This document shows, in pieces, positions 1 through 11,015 of a stretch of 64,000 nucleotides of DNA. The notes beneath the pieces were generated by a model. The model was given only the letters and a program-made list of their open reading frames with translations. It searched no databases and was not told where the DNA came from. The position numbers and the translations under genes are program-made. This DNA is from Tigriopus japonicus (lineage: Eukaryota > Arthropoda > Copepoda > Harpacticoida > Harpacticidae), in assembly GCA_010645155.1 (NCBI GenBank), contig CM021315.1, positions 4,543,811-4,607,810 of the forward strand. The letters run 5' to 3'. Positions within the stretch are counted from its first letter, which is position 1, and each line of letters opens with the position of its first letter.

Positions 1-56
1 AAGCGAAAAATTTCTGTAACAACTCAAGTTGTCGCAGGGTATAAAACTCAGCTCAT

Positions 57-3000
57 ATGAAGTTAAAAGAGGTCCTGGTTTCAGACATCATGAAAAGGAG
101 ATTTGTGCTAGCTCTCATTTGCATCGGACAATTACTCTTTTTGTGCATGTTCTTTAAGGTGCCACAACATACTAAAAGTGCATTAAGTGAAGGAACAAGT
201 GAATTTGATGCGGTGATCAAATCTGTTAACAGTGGTGCCACTGGCAAAGTATTTTCAGGTGTGCCCTTTAGGGAATTCACCTCTTCACGAATGTTTGAAG
301 ATTTTCCAAGAGATATTAATCGGGTTCAAGTGAAAAAGTTGAACCTTAATTGCCACCTATGGGCCGTTTTGACTACGATCAATTTCCCAGGAGAGGCTGT
401 GAGGCAATTTTTATACAAAACCCATTGGTGTTTGGTTGTAGTCGGAGATTGGTCCAAACCAACTATATATGAACTACCAACAACCATCGGAGAGAATATT
501 ATCTTCCTCTCGAAAGAAAATCAGACAAGCACTGGTCTGAATCTAATCACATATTTGCCGTGGAACAGTTTTGGAAGAAAAAATGTTGGATATTTGTATG
601 CTATTGCCAATGGAGCCCAACAAATTTGGGATTTTGATGATGACAACTATTTCAAGTTTTGGCTTAATGGAGCCGCACCTGATCCCTTTTTGGAAGTTGA
701 CACTTTTGTGGATATTATGAACTCCAAAGGTATGTTTTAAGAAGATAGTGAAGTTTAAGATCGGAACTTTTATCTCGCTGACGGCCACAGGGAGAAGTTT
801 ACGTGAGTGTACAAGAAAAACAAATAATCCAATTAAGATAAAGATGTTAACAATCATGAAACTCAACAAAATCTGAAGGTCTTTGAATTTGCTCGAGGAA
901 TTTGTTGGCCGTCCATCGTTTTCCTTTTGGAGGCCTTCATATGTATGTGACCAGTTCAACGAGATCATACTGCATGTTGTGTAAAAGAGAAAAGTACCGT
1001 CGGGTTTTGATGTTTAGGAATTTTTGGTCTACAGGAAAAAAATCCTTTAAACCGAGTTTTCCCATAAATCGAAACCCCCAAAAAATGATACCAAGCGCTC
1101 ATTTGGCTTAACTTTTATGTGTTTTTCATTGACATAAAGCTCTCCACGTTTTCCTCTCTCGCTTTACAAACTCTCGTTCCAAACTTTTCCCAAGCATTGG
1201 AAACACTCAATATGGCTGATTTTAGTCTCTTGGTTCATCTCCAGTTCATTCTTATCAGGTTCAATTTCTACCTCATTTTGTGCGTCATTTTATTTTCATA
1301 TCTTGACACCATGGAAAGAACTTTTTAGACAAATATCCCTGAGCCGAATCATTTTAATTTGCGAAATCTCTTAAATCGTGACCATTTACTAAATATTGAA
1401 AAATTAGTCAGTGGGGAAAACCCCCTTAAATCGAGATCCCGAATTGATTTCCAACTGTATGTTCTTTTACCGTGCCCTCAGTCTTGGAGTAAAGAGGGAA
1501 ATGTCCTTATGATGAAGGCAAGAGTATTGAGCATACTTGATAATGAAAATGTATATTCTGGGACTCAATAATACAATTGAAATAACAAACATGATGATTA
1601 TAAAAGTAAAAAAGAGTTCCCAATGCCGCCCCATAAGCCTAATGGTTTGCTTTAGTGGGGAACCTTGACTAGATACGTCACCTCTCGCCAAAGCCGTGTT
1701 ACTCTCGAAGCTTCTAACTCAAACAGCTCTTCCGACTCCTTCCCGAAGCTTGTCTTCTACTCAGTTCATAAGAATGTTTGGGCTACTTTTGATTAGTGAT
1801 GGGGAGTAATTGTCATTGCAATTACAAATACGCAATTTCTATCACAATTACATGTAATTGTATTTTTTCGATTACAATTACATGTAATTGTATTTTTTCG
1901 ATTACAATTACATGTAATTGTATTTTTTTCGATTACAATTACATGTAATTGTATTTTTTTTCAATTACAATTACATGTAATTGTATTTTTTCAATTACAA
2001 TTACATGTAATTGTATTTTTTCAATTACAATTACATGTAATTGTATTTTTTCAATTACAATTACATGTAATTGTATTTTTACAATTACATGTAATTGTAT
2101 TTTTTCAATTACAATTACATGTAATTGTATTTTTTCAATTACAATTACATGTAATTGTATTTTTTCAATTACAATTACATGTAATTGTATTTTTTCAATT
2201 ACAATTACATGTAATTGTATTTTTGTATTTTTTCAATTACAATTACATATAATTGTATTTTTTTCAATTAAACTTACATCTAACTGTAATTGTGATTAAT
2301 TACATTTTTGGCAATGTAATTGACGAATTTTCGATTACAAATTACCAATTACTTTACAAAATCTTACTTCCTCAAATTAACAATACACCTTTTTCATATT
2401 GTAAAACCAATTTATCAGTTTCTTCTTGCAGAACAATAATTTTTTCATCACATTGCGGTCAATGTGATGCCACGAATAGATAGCTTTTGTTACAATACAC
2501 ACCCAAGCTTTGATATTTAAACACTTTTCAACTTCAAAACCTTTTGACCATGATTTTTGTGTCAGGATTTAGGACTTTTCACAACCAAGGGCAGACAAAT
2601 GAGGTGCAAAAATAAAGTTTAAAAACATCGTCATACTTGATATATATGTACAAAGTTCGTACTTTCTGAAAAAGAAAAATATGCCTTGTGATTGATGTTG
2701 TAATGTTTTGATATTTAAGCCTGTTCATACGCTTTTGGTTTTCGTAAATCACTCTTTCATATTACCCTTTCAGACATTATAAGTTGCCAGTTGGTGCATC
2801 GCTACTTAAGAATGGCAGATCTGTTTCTTTTTCATCGTTTTGAAAAGGCAAAAGGGTGAAAGAGACGGAAGAATTGTATTGTAATTGACATGAAATTGCA
2901 ATTAAAGCCAATTACATTTTCGGATAATGTAATTGTAATTATAATTAATTGCATTTTTTAATGAAGTAAATGTAATTAATTACAGTTTTCAAGTAATTGA

Positions 3001-6000
3001 CCCAACTTTGCTTTTGATGGCAAGAAAAACAATCCTGTATTGTGCAATCGGTTGAATAGGTGCTGGTGATTGTCTCCGTTAAATATAAGGTCCATCTCTT
3101 GGTCGACATAGCTAGGTAATGATTCCGCTTTGATTTTGTTTTCTGAAACGAAGTTGTTCCAAGAATTTGGCAGAGCATAAGATGGTAGTCGTTAGTACCA
3201 AGTTAATAGCGCACGAAGCAAGTCAAACCGTATAACGACCTCTAATCAAATTGTTATAAAACATGTTAATAACTTCTGGTACGGTACAGTGAACACAGTT
3301 AAGCATGAATTTTAATTGATTTACTTTCACAAGATATGGAATTTTACATATCTTACAACTTTTAAAAACATGACTAGTATGAGTTTTAGATTTAGCACCA
3401 ATCATCCACCTTATAACACGCTTTTGTAAACTCTCTTAAGTCTTTTAACAATAGAACTTTCACCATAAAATTCAATTCAATATTCAATTCGTCTCTTGAT
3501 CAACGCTTTGTAAAGAGTAAATCGAAGTGTTGCCGGAATCTCTCTTTTTGCCATAAACAGGGTAAATATAATTTTCCTAATAGAATTGAGGACTAGTCTT
3601 ACGTGTTCTTTTCGGTTTAATTTATCGTCAACACTAAGGCCTAAAAATTTGATCGATTTATCAGGGTGTTTAAAACCCACTTGTTGAGTAACAATGTTAT
3701 TTAATGTCTTTAAAAGATTGCGACCGTGATCAAGGATATATTAATCAAACGACAAAGTGAAGTGGAAATTTCGTTTTTAATCTCCTTGAGTACAATATTA
3801 GACATTTCATCTATTCAATGACTAGATTTATTGGGCAACTTATCAATTATATTTAAAACCTCCAAATGATTAACTACCTTAAAATAAGACTTCGGTGCAA
3901 TAGAATGTAGTCCAAAAATCTTAATTCTTCATTATCACAAGATATTTCGTCGCTTAGGTATTTACCAATAGCTATGAAATAGTCATTTAAAGAGGAACAA
4001 ATTTCTTGCCTGTCAAAGACTGAAACATTATTTACATTTAACCTTGATGGGCCCTCATTGAACTTATTTCCATATCCTAACATATATTTTGCTCCTTTTC
4101 AGACTTTGTTAGAATATCCAGCGTTTGATTTGAAATAATTTTGCCAATGTTTACTTTTAGCTATCTTAATTAAGTTTAATACATTTTTGAATACGTTGTT
4201 AAGGTTTTGTGATTCTCGTCTGTACGGTTTTTATAAAAGTTATTGCATAACTTTTGCTTATGCATGCGCGAGGTCATAAGTAGTGATGTGACCAAATAAA
4301 AAGTGTCGTCGGTTTTTACCCAGGGTTTATGTCTCTTTATTTTCTGCGAATCAGCCTATGTTGCAGTTTTTGTCCTAAAACACTAAGTAAGGGCAAATGT
4401 GCCAACACTTGGCCACAAAACCGTATTTGGTCACATCAGTAGTTGTAAGACCTTGCGACATTCAGGGATTGCGCATTTTATTGGGGTTTGTCTGTACAAT
4501 GTTTTGCAGGGTGCACGACGTTTCAAAGGCGCGCTTGAGTTGCTGAAAGAAGTCTCGAAAAGGAATTTCATCTTCACGCTCTTGTTGACGATCTAAAAGT
4601 GTGAAAATAAGACCACAAATATTTTTCGCTTGAGTTCAGATTGTCGAAATGAAGGATGAAAACAACTGTTATTGTTGATGTAATGCTTTTTAGGATGCCG
4701 TCTCAGGTAGCAATATACCATTACAATTGAAATGAATTTGTAGGAGACCATTCAGTGCTGACATGTGGCTCTCCGCATACCACTTAACAAAAGAATGGAA
4801 GAAACTCCGACGTTCAATATAATGTTTTAGAAGTTCCTTTTAAGCGAGATCAAGAACTCGGCGGACTGTTGAAAAGTAAAAGCTCATATGTTTAAAAGCT
4901 CCCAGCTTTCTAAAAATTGGGTGACAAAAATTACCACATCTTTTAATTGTTAATATGTTGTTCACTGAGTCACTGGTTGAAACTTCTCTCCTATTTCAGA
5001 CAATATCCGGTTTCAATCATTCACACCAAAGGAGGATTCGTCATTCATTTCCTTCAATCCCTACCCGGTATTAGGTTGTCCCAAACAGCCGTGTTGGCCA
5101 AGGGGACTCCCATTGGACCACATTCGTCAAAACTCCACGCATCGCGTTCATCTTACCGACATGGATATCCCCGGGAATCAAATCGCGGTGTTCCAGTCCT
5201 TGGCTGATCACGAACCCGATGTAGACGCCGTTCATCGTATGGTCATGCAAACCCCTTGGGTTTTCAAAAAGCCCCTTGAAAACCAAAATAAGCCTCTCGT
5301 TGTGCCAGCTAGTCGATTTTCGCCCTACAACGCTCAAGCCACACTTCACAATAGAAACGGCTTCTTTGCGCTCTATTTACCCGTTTCAGTTAATGGCAGA
5401 GTCTCCGACATATGGCGGAGCTACTTTGCCCAAGCTTTGTTCAGATTGTGCGATTTGAAACTTGGATTCATCAAAAGACCCATTGTCGTCCAAGATCGAA
5501 ATCCTCACTCCTATGAAGCCGATTTTGAAGCGGAATTACCATTATATCGTCAGACTAGTCAGTTACTTGCATTCTTGAATGAATGGGTTGGGACCGGTCA
5601 GGAAAAACTAGTTCAGAGACCCATGGAATTTTGGATGGAAGATCTATATATTCAAGCATACCAAAGAGGGTACATTGAAATCGAAGATGTACAAGCAATG
5701 CAACAATGGATAATAGACTTACAGTGGTTGGATTATGAGTTCCCAAGAGCTCCAGGGAGTCAGAAGGCAAGAAACAATAGAATTCCAACAACAATCGATG
5801 TTTCTCGTGGTCAAAGAGTTGGCCAAGATGGCATTAAAATTCAAACAGATCTCCTCAGCTCCGTCAAAAGTCGAAGGTTTTGGACTTCTGATCTGCACAA
5901 GGGCTGCAAGGCCTATTTGGCATCAGTGTTGCCAGAAGTTCACCAAAAAGTGTTGGTGGTCAATCGGAAAGGGTGGAATTTGGAAAACCTGTCTGCCTTC

Positions 6001-7038
6001 AATGGCAAGGGAGTTCATGTTTACAAAGGCGATATTCCGCCCGTGCTTCAAGCATATGCCACCCACACCACAAGTCTTTCACCATACCAAATCAAAAGAA
6101 CCTTGGAATTGATCAAACCTACCACTCTGAACACTGCCATTGATGCTTATTTTTGTTCGTTTCCCTCTTCAATGTGCGAGATGTGGATGCCTTGGAATGC
6201 CACCAAGTCCATCTTTTTCGTACCTGCTCATCGCTATAATCTAGGTCGTTGTTCGCTTATGGAATGGAAGAAATTGAACTATGAATTGGAAACCCTTCAT
6301 TCGAACCCGAGACATGTCATTGCCGCTTTAAGTCTCTATGATAAGGAGTACTTGAACTATTACACTGGTTACCAAGATTTGGAGATTCTGAATAGCTATT
6401 CTGGTTTTTATACACAACCAGGGGTGGAATATACAGGCAAGAGGCCGGAAATTCCTGTCATCGGAACTGATCACTATCCTACAAGCAAAAACATTACACA
6501 AGAGCTGACGACTGCCTTAACTGAGTTTGAGCCCGTACCATTGATTCGGCTTTATCCCAAATTCACCTTTCAAGACTTGGCCAACCATCGCGCCATTATT
6601 TTTGTTCCTTATTCCGTCATGTCATTCAAGTTCACAGAAGTGTATTCTTTGTCCATTCCGATATTTGTGCCATCTCCGAAGTTTTTCCGCGCCAATGGCG
6701 GAATGGGTCGAGATCGCACAAGTACTTCTCCGTTTTACTGCAACAAGCCTGAATTGGATAAGCAAATGCCCAAGCATCCAAAATCAACTCACCCTTACAG
6801 TCCCAACACTGAGTTTGAGGAAGATCCAGAAGCTGAAATGTATTGGTTGCAATTTAGTGATTTCTATACAAGGCCATATGTGCAAACTTATGATTCAGGA
6901 GAGGACCTTCAAGAGAAGCTACAAACTCTAGATTTGTTGGAGATCCATGAAAAAATGGTTAAAGAGAACGACTTACATCGTCGCGTTCACATTAACACGT
7001 GGATAAAACTTCTTCTAAGAACCGGTGAAACGCATTGA
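57..7038 (+). CDS. DUF288/STELLO-like glycosyltransferase, copy A (2 exons)
   Basis: Exons 57-729 and 5000-7038 join in phase 1 (donor AAAG|gtatgt, acceptor tttcag|ac) and give 903 residues. An in-frame stop at 42-44 precedes ATG 57; a second ATG at 90 is an alternative start. Residues about 15-33 form a hydrophobic signal-anchor after a basic KRR, so a type II Golgi/ER membrane protein is expected. The luminal domain has the family signature: WAVLTTINFPGEAVRQFL near 102, LVVVGDW near 126, the block LPWNSFGRKNVGYLYAI from 168 and the DFDDDN metal-binding type (DxD) motif at 192-197. Exon 2 opens with FNPYPVLG...WPRGLPLDHI, also typical of the family. Plant STELLO proteins are Golgi glycosyltransferases acting with cellulose synthase; plants and nematodes carry DUF288 proteins. 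Donor and acceptor sugar here are unknown. A possible AATAAA lies at 7410. The in-frame TTG at 5113 is not a start; exon 2 is entered by splicing. Confidence 0.85.
730..1790. other. Intron 1 of copy A, first part, nothing recognised
   Basis: This is the start of the 4.27-kb intron. Open frames here are short and unlike any family I know. I see no RNA gene or clear repeat before the AATTAC array begins near 1800. Confidence 0.5.
1797..2995. mobile_element. Non-autonomous dispersed repeat, family AATTAC, copy 1
   Basis: The unit starts near GATGGGGAGTAATTG and runs through the tandem array, a unique-looking core (about 2300-2880) and a second AATTAC-rich end (about 2878-2995). The core is plainly homologous to 10415-11010, with long shared stretches, including the segments before and after CAATGTGATGCCACGAA. 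AATTAC-rich subterminal arrays on both sides with no coding capacity fit a MITE-like DNA element, perhaps hAT-derived, but I cannot define exact termini or a target duplication. Confidence 0.55.
1845..2263. repeat. Palindromic ~30-bp tandem array
   Basis: About fourteen head-to-tail units of roughly 30 bases. Each carries the perfect 16-base palindrome CAATTACATGTAATTG (13 exact copies, the last altered to ACATAT) separated by a T-rich spacer. Spacer length varies slightly (T5 to T8, and TTTTTTCG versus TTTTTTCA), showing slippage or unequal exchange. The open frame through it (IFSITITCNC repeats) is only the 30-base period being a multiple of three. The array sits at one end of the dispersed repeat that continues to about 2995. 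Confidence 0.9.
3010..4190 (-). mobile_element. Degenerate CR1/Jockey-type LINE fragment
   Basis: Reading the minus strand from 4190 downward gives, in order, pieces typical of a non-LTR retrotransposon ORF2: an IAKSKHWQNYFKSN-like linker with a stop where W is expected (about 4100-4165), NNVSVFDRQEICSSLNDYF (3874-4083), the reverse transcriptase end KSIKFLGLSVDDKLNRKEHV through LYKALIKRRIEY (3477-3680), and a C-terminal tail with HTSHVFKSCKICKIPYLV (3223-3405). Frames are broken several times and the endonuclease and catalytic reverse transcriptase core are missing, so this is a dead fragment inside intron 1 of copy A. Confidence 0.75.
4200..4999. other. End of intron 1 of copy A, nothing recognised
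   Basis: No coding, RNA or repeat signal that I can support. The last bases form a normal polypyrimidine tract and acceptor (ctcctatttcag). Confidence 0.5.
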
Positions 7039-8993
7039 GGTTCGCAAAATTGTTGAGCTCTAACAAATGTTTGAAGGTTTTGTTTTGCTTTATGACAAAA
7101 AGAGACTCTTAGAGTCCTATTGCATTTAGTCCATTGCAAGTTGGTACAACACAGCTTCAATGTCATAGGGATGAATTTTTGATCAATGATTCAATCATTG
7201 TTAAAACAAATGATTCAATCATAGCTGAAACAGAGTGCCTATTTTAGTCAAAAGTAACCTGTTTAAGGTTTCCAGAAGTATTTTTGGCGCCAATCCAATA
7301 CAATGCTTCAATGGTTTTTATTGTGTCTTTAGATGACCCTGTGATATCATTCTACAATATCGTATTGTAAATTGAAATGTTTGGTCAAAGAAGGCCTGAA
7401 AAAGTCTCAAATAAATATACAAATAATTCACCTCATAATTTCCTTACATGTGAGCATTCGGTTATGTTTCTAGACCATTGTTAATTCTATTAGTCCTCTG
7501 CCTCCTTGTCACTTTCTTAACAGTTTATCTTAGCAAGAAATGCTTCCCAAAAATAGCAAGTTTACAATGTTCATTGGTTCTTAAAACGTCTTTAAACCAA
7601 ACAAAACAAAGACCAGGTTAATATTTCTGATTGTGGTGGGTCCAAATGCCTCCATCATGATTATGAATGCATGAAACGTGCAATAATGGTGAAAGTATAA
7701 CTATTCTTCTTAAGTCCATGTGAACGTTAGACCCCCTGAATGACTGACATTTGGCCATGAGAAGCTCTTGTCCAGTTTTTTTTTCAATCCACTGCTTACA
7801 ACGGTTTGCCAAAAGGAAAGAGTCGTTCTGTGAAGTCACAGCAATCAAGCTTCAAAGCAATAAAAGAAGTACAGGGGTTATTGACTTCTTGTTTATGTAT
7901 CCAGCCCTAAATCATACAAAGTTTTCTGGTATAGACCAAAAATCTGTCATCACGAAAGGAGAGGAAACTCGTAAACCGCAACTTGAAGTTGTGATTTTTC
8001 GACTGAATCGAGTAAACTGACAATCGCTTTGAATAACATCTTTGAACCACAGATACAACATGCTCGTTTTTTTGTGGGACAATAGCAGGAAAGTGGTTGC
8101 GTGAAAGAGCCCGAACTATCTGAGAAATATTGATGCACTGTCCAGGGTTGATTTTGGAGAAGCTCGGTCCTGCTTTTTGTTTCAGCAATAAAATAAGATT
8201 TTTCTCTCCAAAAATTGATATTTTGAACTTCATGCCCTCTATTCTTGGCATGATCAACCCTTTCTTCAAAGAATGGATTGGAATTAACCCCGAAAGTGGG
8301 TCTAATTTGACTATGGTCAGAAACAGGTTTGCTCCCAATGACAAAGCTAGAGGGAAGAGAAATTGTTGACTGTACTCTGCCCACGTTGACACCAGAATCA
8401 CTATACAAAATTATAGGTAGGCAGTGTAGTTGGTAGAGCATTTCGCCTCTGTTATTACTCTTTGCTTTGGACTTCAATGTAACGCTCCCATTTTCTTCCT
8501 AGAAACGGCAACAGCAGTTTTTGGACAATTTAAAACCAGTTTAGGATGGGCAAGAGCTATTTCGATGGTTTTGCCTATGAGAGGACTGTTCCTGGCGAGT
8601 GAAAGAATTCCAAGAATTCCTGTTCACCCATTAAGAAATTGCTTCCTGAGTCTCCCTAAATGTAAATTATTGTTAACCCTTTTAGAAATCAATTTTTCCC
8701 ATTTGCTGTGCAAACAATATCACTGAAGAAAGGAAAAGTTGAGTGTTTACACTAGCATGGAAAGGGGCTTTATTGTCCGATCATAGATATCAGTACCAAT
8801 CAGAATCAGAGATATCTCAATTCTGACGTCACCAAAAACGCCCTCTATGAAGGATTAACATATGAAATTCTTAGAAATGATGGCTTCTTAAGGAACGCCA
8901 TAGAGTGCGCTAGTTAAGGAACGTCATAGAATGTGCTACTTTGTATGAAACGCAGATATCCTACTTGAAGTTTGATAGATTGATTCTCAGAGC
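7039..8993. other. Intergenic, includes copy A 3' UTR
   Basis: The start is the 3' UTR of copy A with AATAAA at 7410-7415. Overlapping minus-strand frames at 7907-8477 are open for 164-175 codons but overlap each other in different frames and show no family resemblance. A tRNA A-box-like stretch (GTTGGTAGAGCA) lies near 8431 without a convincing B box. Confidence 0.4.
7410..7415 (+). terminator. Poly(A) signal candidate, copy A
   Basis: AATAAA 372 bases after the stop codon of STELLO-like copy A; the only canonical signal I noticed close downstream. Confidence 0.45.
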
Positions 8994-9145
8994 TACGGGG
9001 AGGGGCAGAAGTATCCAGACAAAACTTGGATGACGTATATCTCCTGAAGCAAGAGGAACATTTTTATTTCCCGCATTTTTCTGGTTTGACCAAAAACCGG
9101 TTTTGAATGTTTGTTAGTTTTTTTTTTTTGTTTAAATCCGGAAAT

Positions 9146-10274
9146 ATGAAGCCCCAAGAACAAAAGCGTAAAGTGATTGCTGAATTGCTCTCGGCCGGCA
9201 ACGACGCCAGAGCCATTATCAAGTCAACCAAGTACTCCAGGGCCACCATCTACGAGGTCGTGAAGAGGCTGCAGTCTGGCCGGGGGACAGGCCACGCCCC
9301 CTGCAGCCCACACGGCAAAAAAGCGGACCCCCAGGTTCTTGGCGAGCCTGAGGAGGTCCATCGAGGCCAACCCAGCTGTGTCCATATCGGCCCACACAGC
9401 CAGGTGGTCCGTGAGCACGAGGACTGTGGCCAGGGACGTCAAGGAGGACCTGAACTTGACCTCCTCTGTCAGAGGCAGACGCCACCTTCTTAACGAGAAG
9501 ATGAAGGCCACCAGGTTTGAGAGGGGCAAGAAGTTGCGCAAAATCTGCAAGGTCAATCCGAGGACGGTCAGACTTTTCTCAGATGAGTCAATCTTCACGG
9601 TGGATGGCGCGTACAACCTCCAGAACAACCAATGGCTTGCCAAGAACAGAACTGTTGTGCCTCCCATCATGAAAACAAAGAATCCTGCCAAGATTATGGT
9701 CTTTGGCGTCATCAGCAGCGACGGGAAGGTGATGCCAGCCCATGTCTTCCCTCCCAAATTCAGGCTCAACGCTGCCGGGTACGTGGAGCTTCTAAGGAAG
9801 GTCCTGATGCCCTGGCTGGCAACCTCGTACCCACCAGGAACCAAATTCATGTGGATCCAGGACTCTGCTCCGTGTCATGTGTCCAATGTTTCCATGAACT
9901 TTTTGAATAGCAAATTTGACGTGGTGGTCAAGAAAGACGAGTGGCCTTCAAACAGCCCTGACCTCAACCCATGCAACTTCTAGTTGTGGTCCGAGCTGAG
10001 GAGGAAGGTCAACAAGATGGCCCACAACAGCCTGGCATCTCTGAAGTCACAACAGCCTGGCGTCTCTGAAGTCACAACAGCCTGGCGTCTCTGAAGTCAC
10101 AACAGCCTGGCGTCTCTGAAGTCGTCGGTGAAGCGGAACATGGCCTCCTTCTCCACGGCCGAGGTCGCCAAAGCCTGCTCGGCCTTTGTCGGCCGCTTGG
10201 ACGCCGTCATTAAGGCCAACGGTGATCATATTGAAAAAAATGTTCTTAATTATTGTCCAAACTTTTTTTGTTAA
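9146..10274 (+). pseudogene. Tc1/mariner transposase pseudogene
   Basis: It starts MKPQEQKRKVIAELLSAG with a helix-turn-helix (SRATIYEVVKRL), then shifts frame near 9285-9300. The second frame carries the catalytic domain: first Asp in LFSDESIFTV, second in WIQDSAPCH, and SPDLNPCNF where the third Asp should stand. The third catalytic position reads Asn, a single-base change from an Asp codon, followed by TAG at 9981-9983. Downstream the frame continues as LWSELRRKVNKMAHNSLASLK, is interrupted by four copies of a 24-base repeat (about 10024-10120), and resumes to KANGDHIEK and a stop at 10272. Frameshift, lost catalytic residue, nonsense codon and repeat expansion each mark it dead. Confidence 0.9.
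10024..10120 (+). repeat. 24-bp tandem repeat inside transposase pseudogene
   Basis: Four head-to-tail copies of a unit with core CACAACAGCCTGGCGTCTCT GAAGT; the first copy has CATCT instead of CGTCT. Because 24 is a multiple of three the repeat keeps frame. It lies where a transposase normally has one copy of HNSLASLKS. Confidence 0.9.
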
Positions 10275-10392
10275 ATATACAATTGGCTAAAAATAGCTCT
10301 TGATGCTGTAAATTATGTTCAAAGTTTTGTCCGGATACTTCTGCCCCACTCTGTAATCTAGAAATTACAGCCTGAGTCATCTAGAGGCAGGC

Positions 10393-11015
10393 ATGGGGAG
10401 TAATTGTAATTTCAGTTACAATTTCATGTAATTGTAATTAGTTACATTTTTGGCCATGTAATTGACGAATTTTCGATTATAAAATACCAATTACTTTTCA
10501 AAATCTTACTTCCTCAAATTGACCATAAAACCAATTTATCAGTTTTCATTTGCAAAACAATTATTTTACCAGGAATTTGTGCTCAATGTGATGCCACGAA
10601 CAGGTAGCTTTTGTTACAATACACATCCAAGCTTTGATTTTTAAATACTTTTAAACTACAAAAGCTTTTGACCATGATTTTTGCGTCAGAATTTGGGGCT
10701 TTTCACAACTAAGGGCAGATAAATGAGGAACGAAAATAAAGTTTTAAAACATCGTCATTCTTGACATATATGTGCAGAGTTCGTGTTTTCTGATAAAGAA
10801 AAAATATGCCTTGTGATTGATAGCATAATATTTTTGATATTTAAGCCCGTTCATACGCTTTTGGTTTTTGTAAATCATTCTTTTATATTAACCTTTCAGG
10901 TATTATAAGTTGCCAGTTGGTGAATCGCTACTTAAAAATGGCAGATCTGCTTATTTTTCATGGTTTTGAAAAAGCAAAAGGGTGAAAGAGACGGAAGAAT
11001 TGTAATTGACATTGG
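10393..11015. mobile_element. Dispersed repeat, family AATTAC, copy 2
   Basis: Begins GGCATGGGGAGTAATTG only about 40 bases after the Tc1/mariner element and matches the core of 1797-2995 along its whole length. Here the AATTAC end is short (about 80 bases) instead of a 420-base array, so the array in copy 1 is a secondary expansion. The far AATTAC-rich end is missing or truncated at about 11010. Confidence 0.7.

Larger units (their letters stand above)
8996..10353 (+). mobile_element. Tc1/mariner element (DD37D, maT-like), inactive
   Basis: A complete 1358-base element bounded by TA dinucleotides (8994-8995 and 10354-10355). The terminal inverted repeats share GGGGCAGAAGTATCC then (A/G)GACAAAACTT on each side. 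It contains a single degraded transposase gene. Spacing of the second and third catalytic positions is 37 residues, as in the maT (DD37D) group. The element sits between the two STELLO-like copies, on the same strand. Confidence 0.9.

Noticed and set aside
1949..2299. 116-codon open frame of IFSITITCNC repeats
   Set aside because: It is the 30-bp tandem array read in a frame; no start context, no homolog, and the array lies in an intron.
5113..7038. Separate 641-residue gene starting at 5113 (and the twin at 22251)
   Set aside because: The first codon is TTG; the frame is open upstream to a splice acceptor at 4999 (22137) and the upstream residues carry family motifs, so it is exon 2 of a longer gene.
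8411..8460. tRNA gene candidate (GTTGGTAGAGCA)
   Set aside because: Only an A-box-like stretch; no B box at the right distance and no cloverleaf pairing.
7907..8477. Overlapping minus-strand frames of 164 and 175 codons
   Set aside because: They overlap in different phases, show no family resemblance and no exon partners; likely chance in a repeat-derived region.
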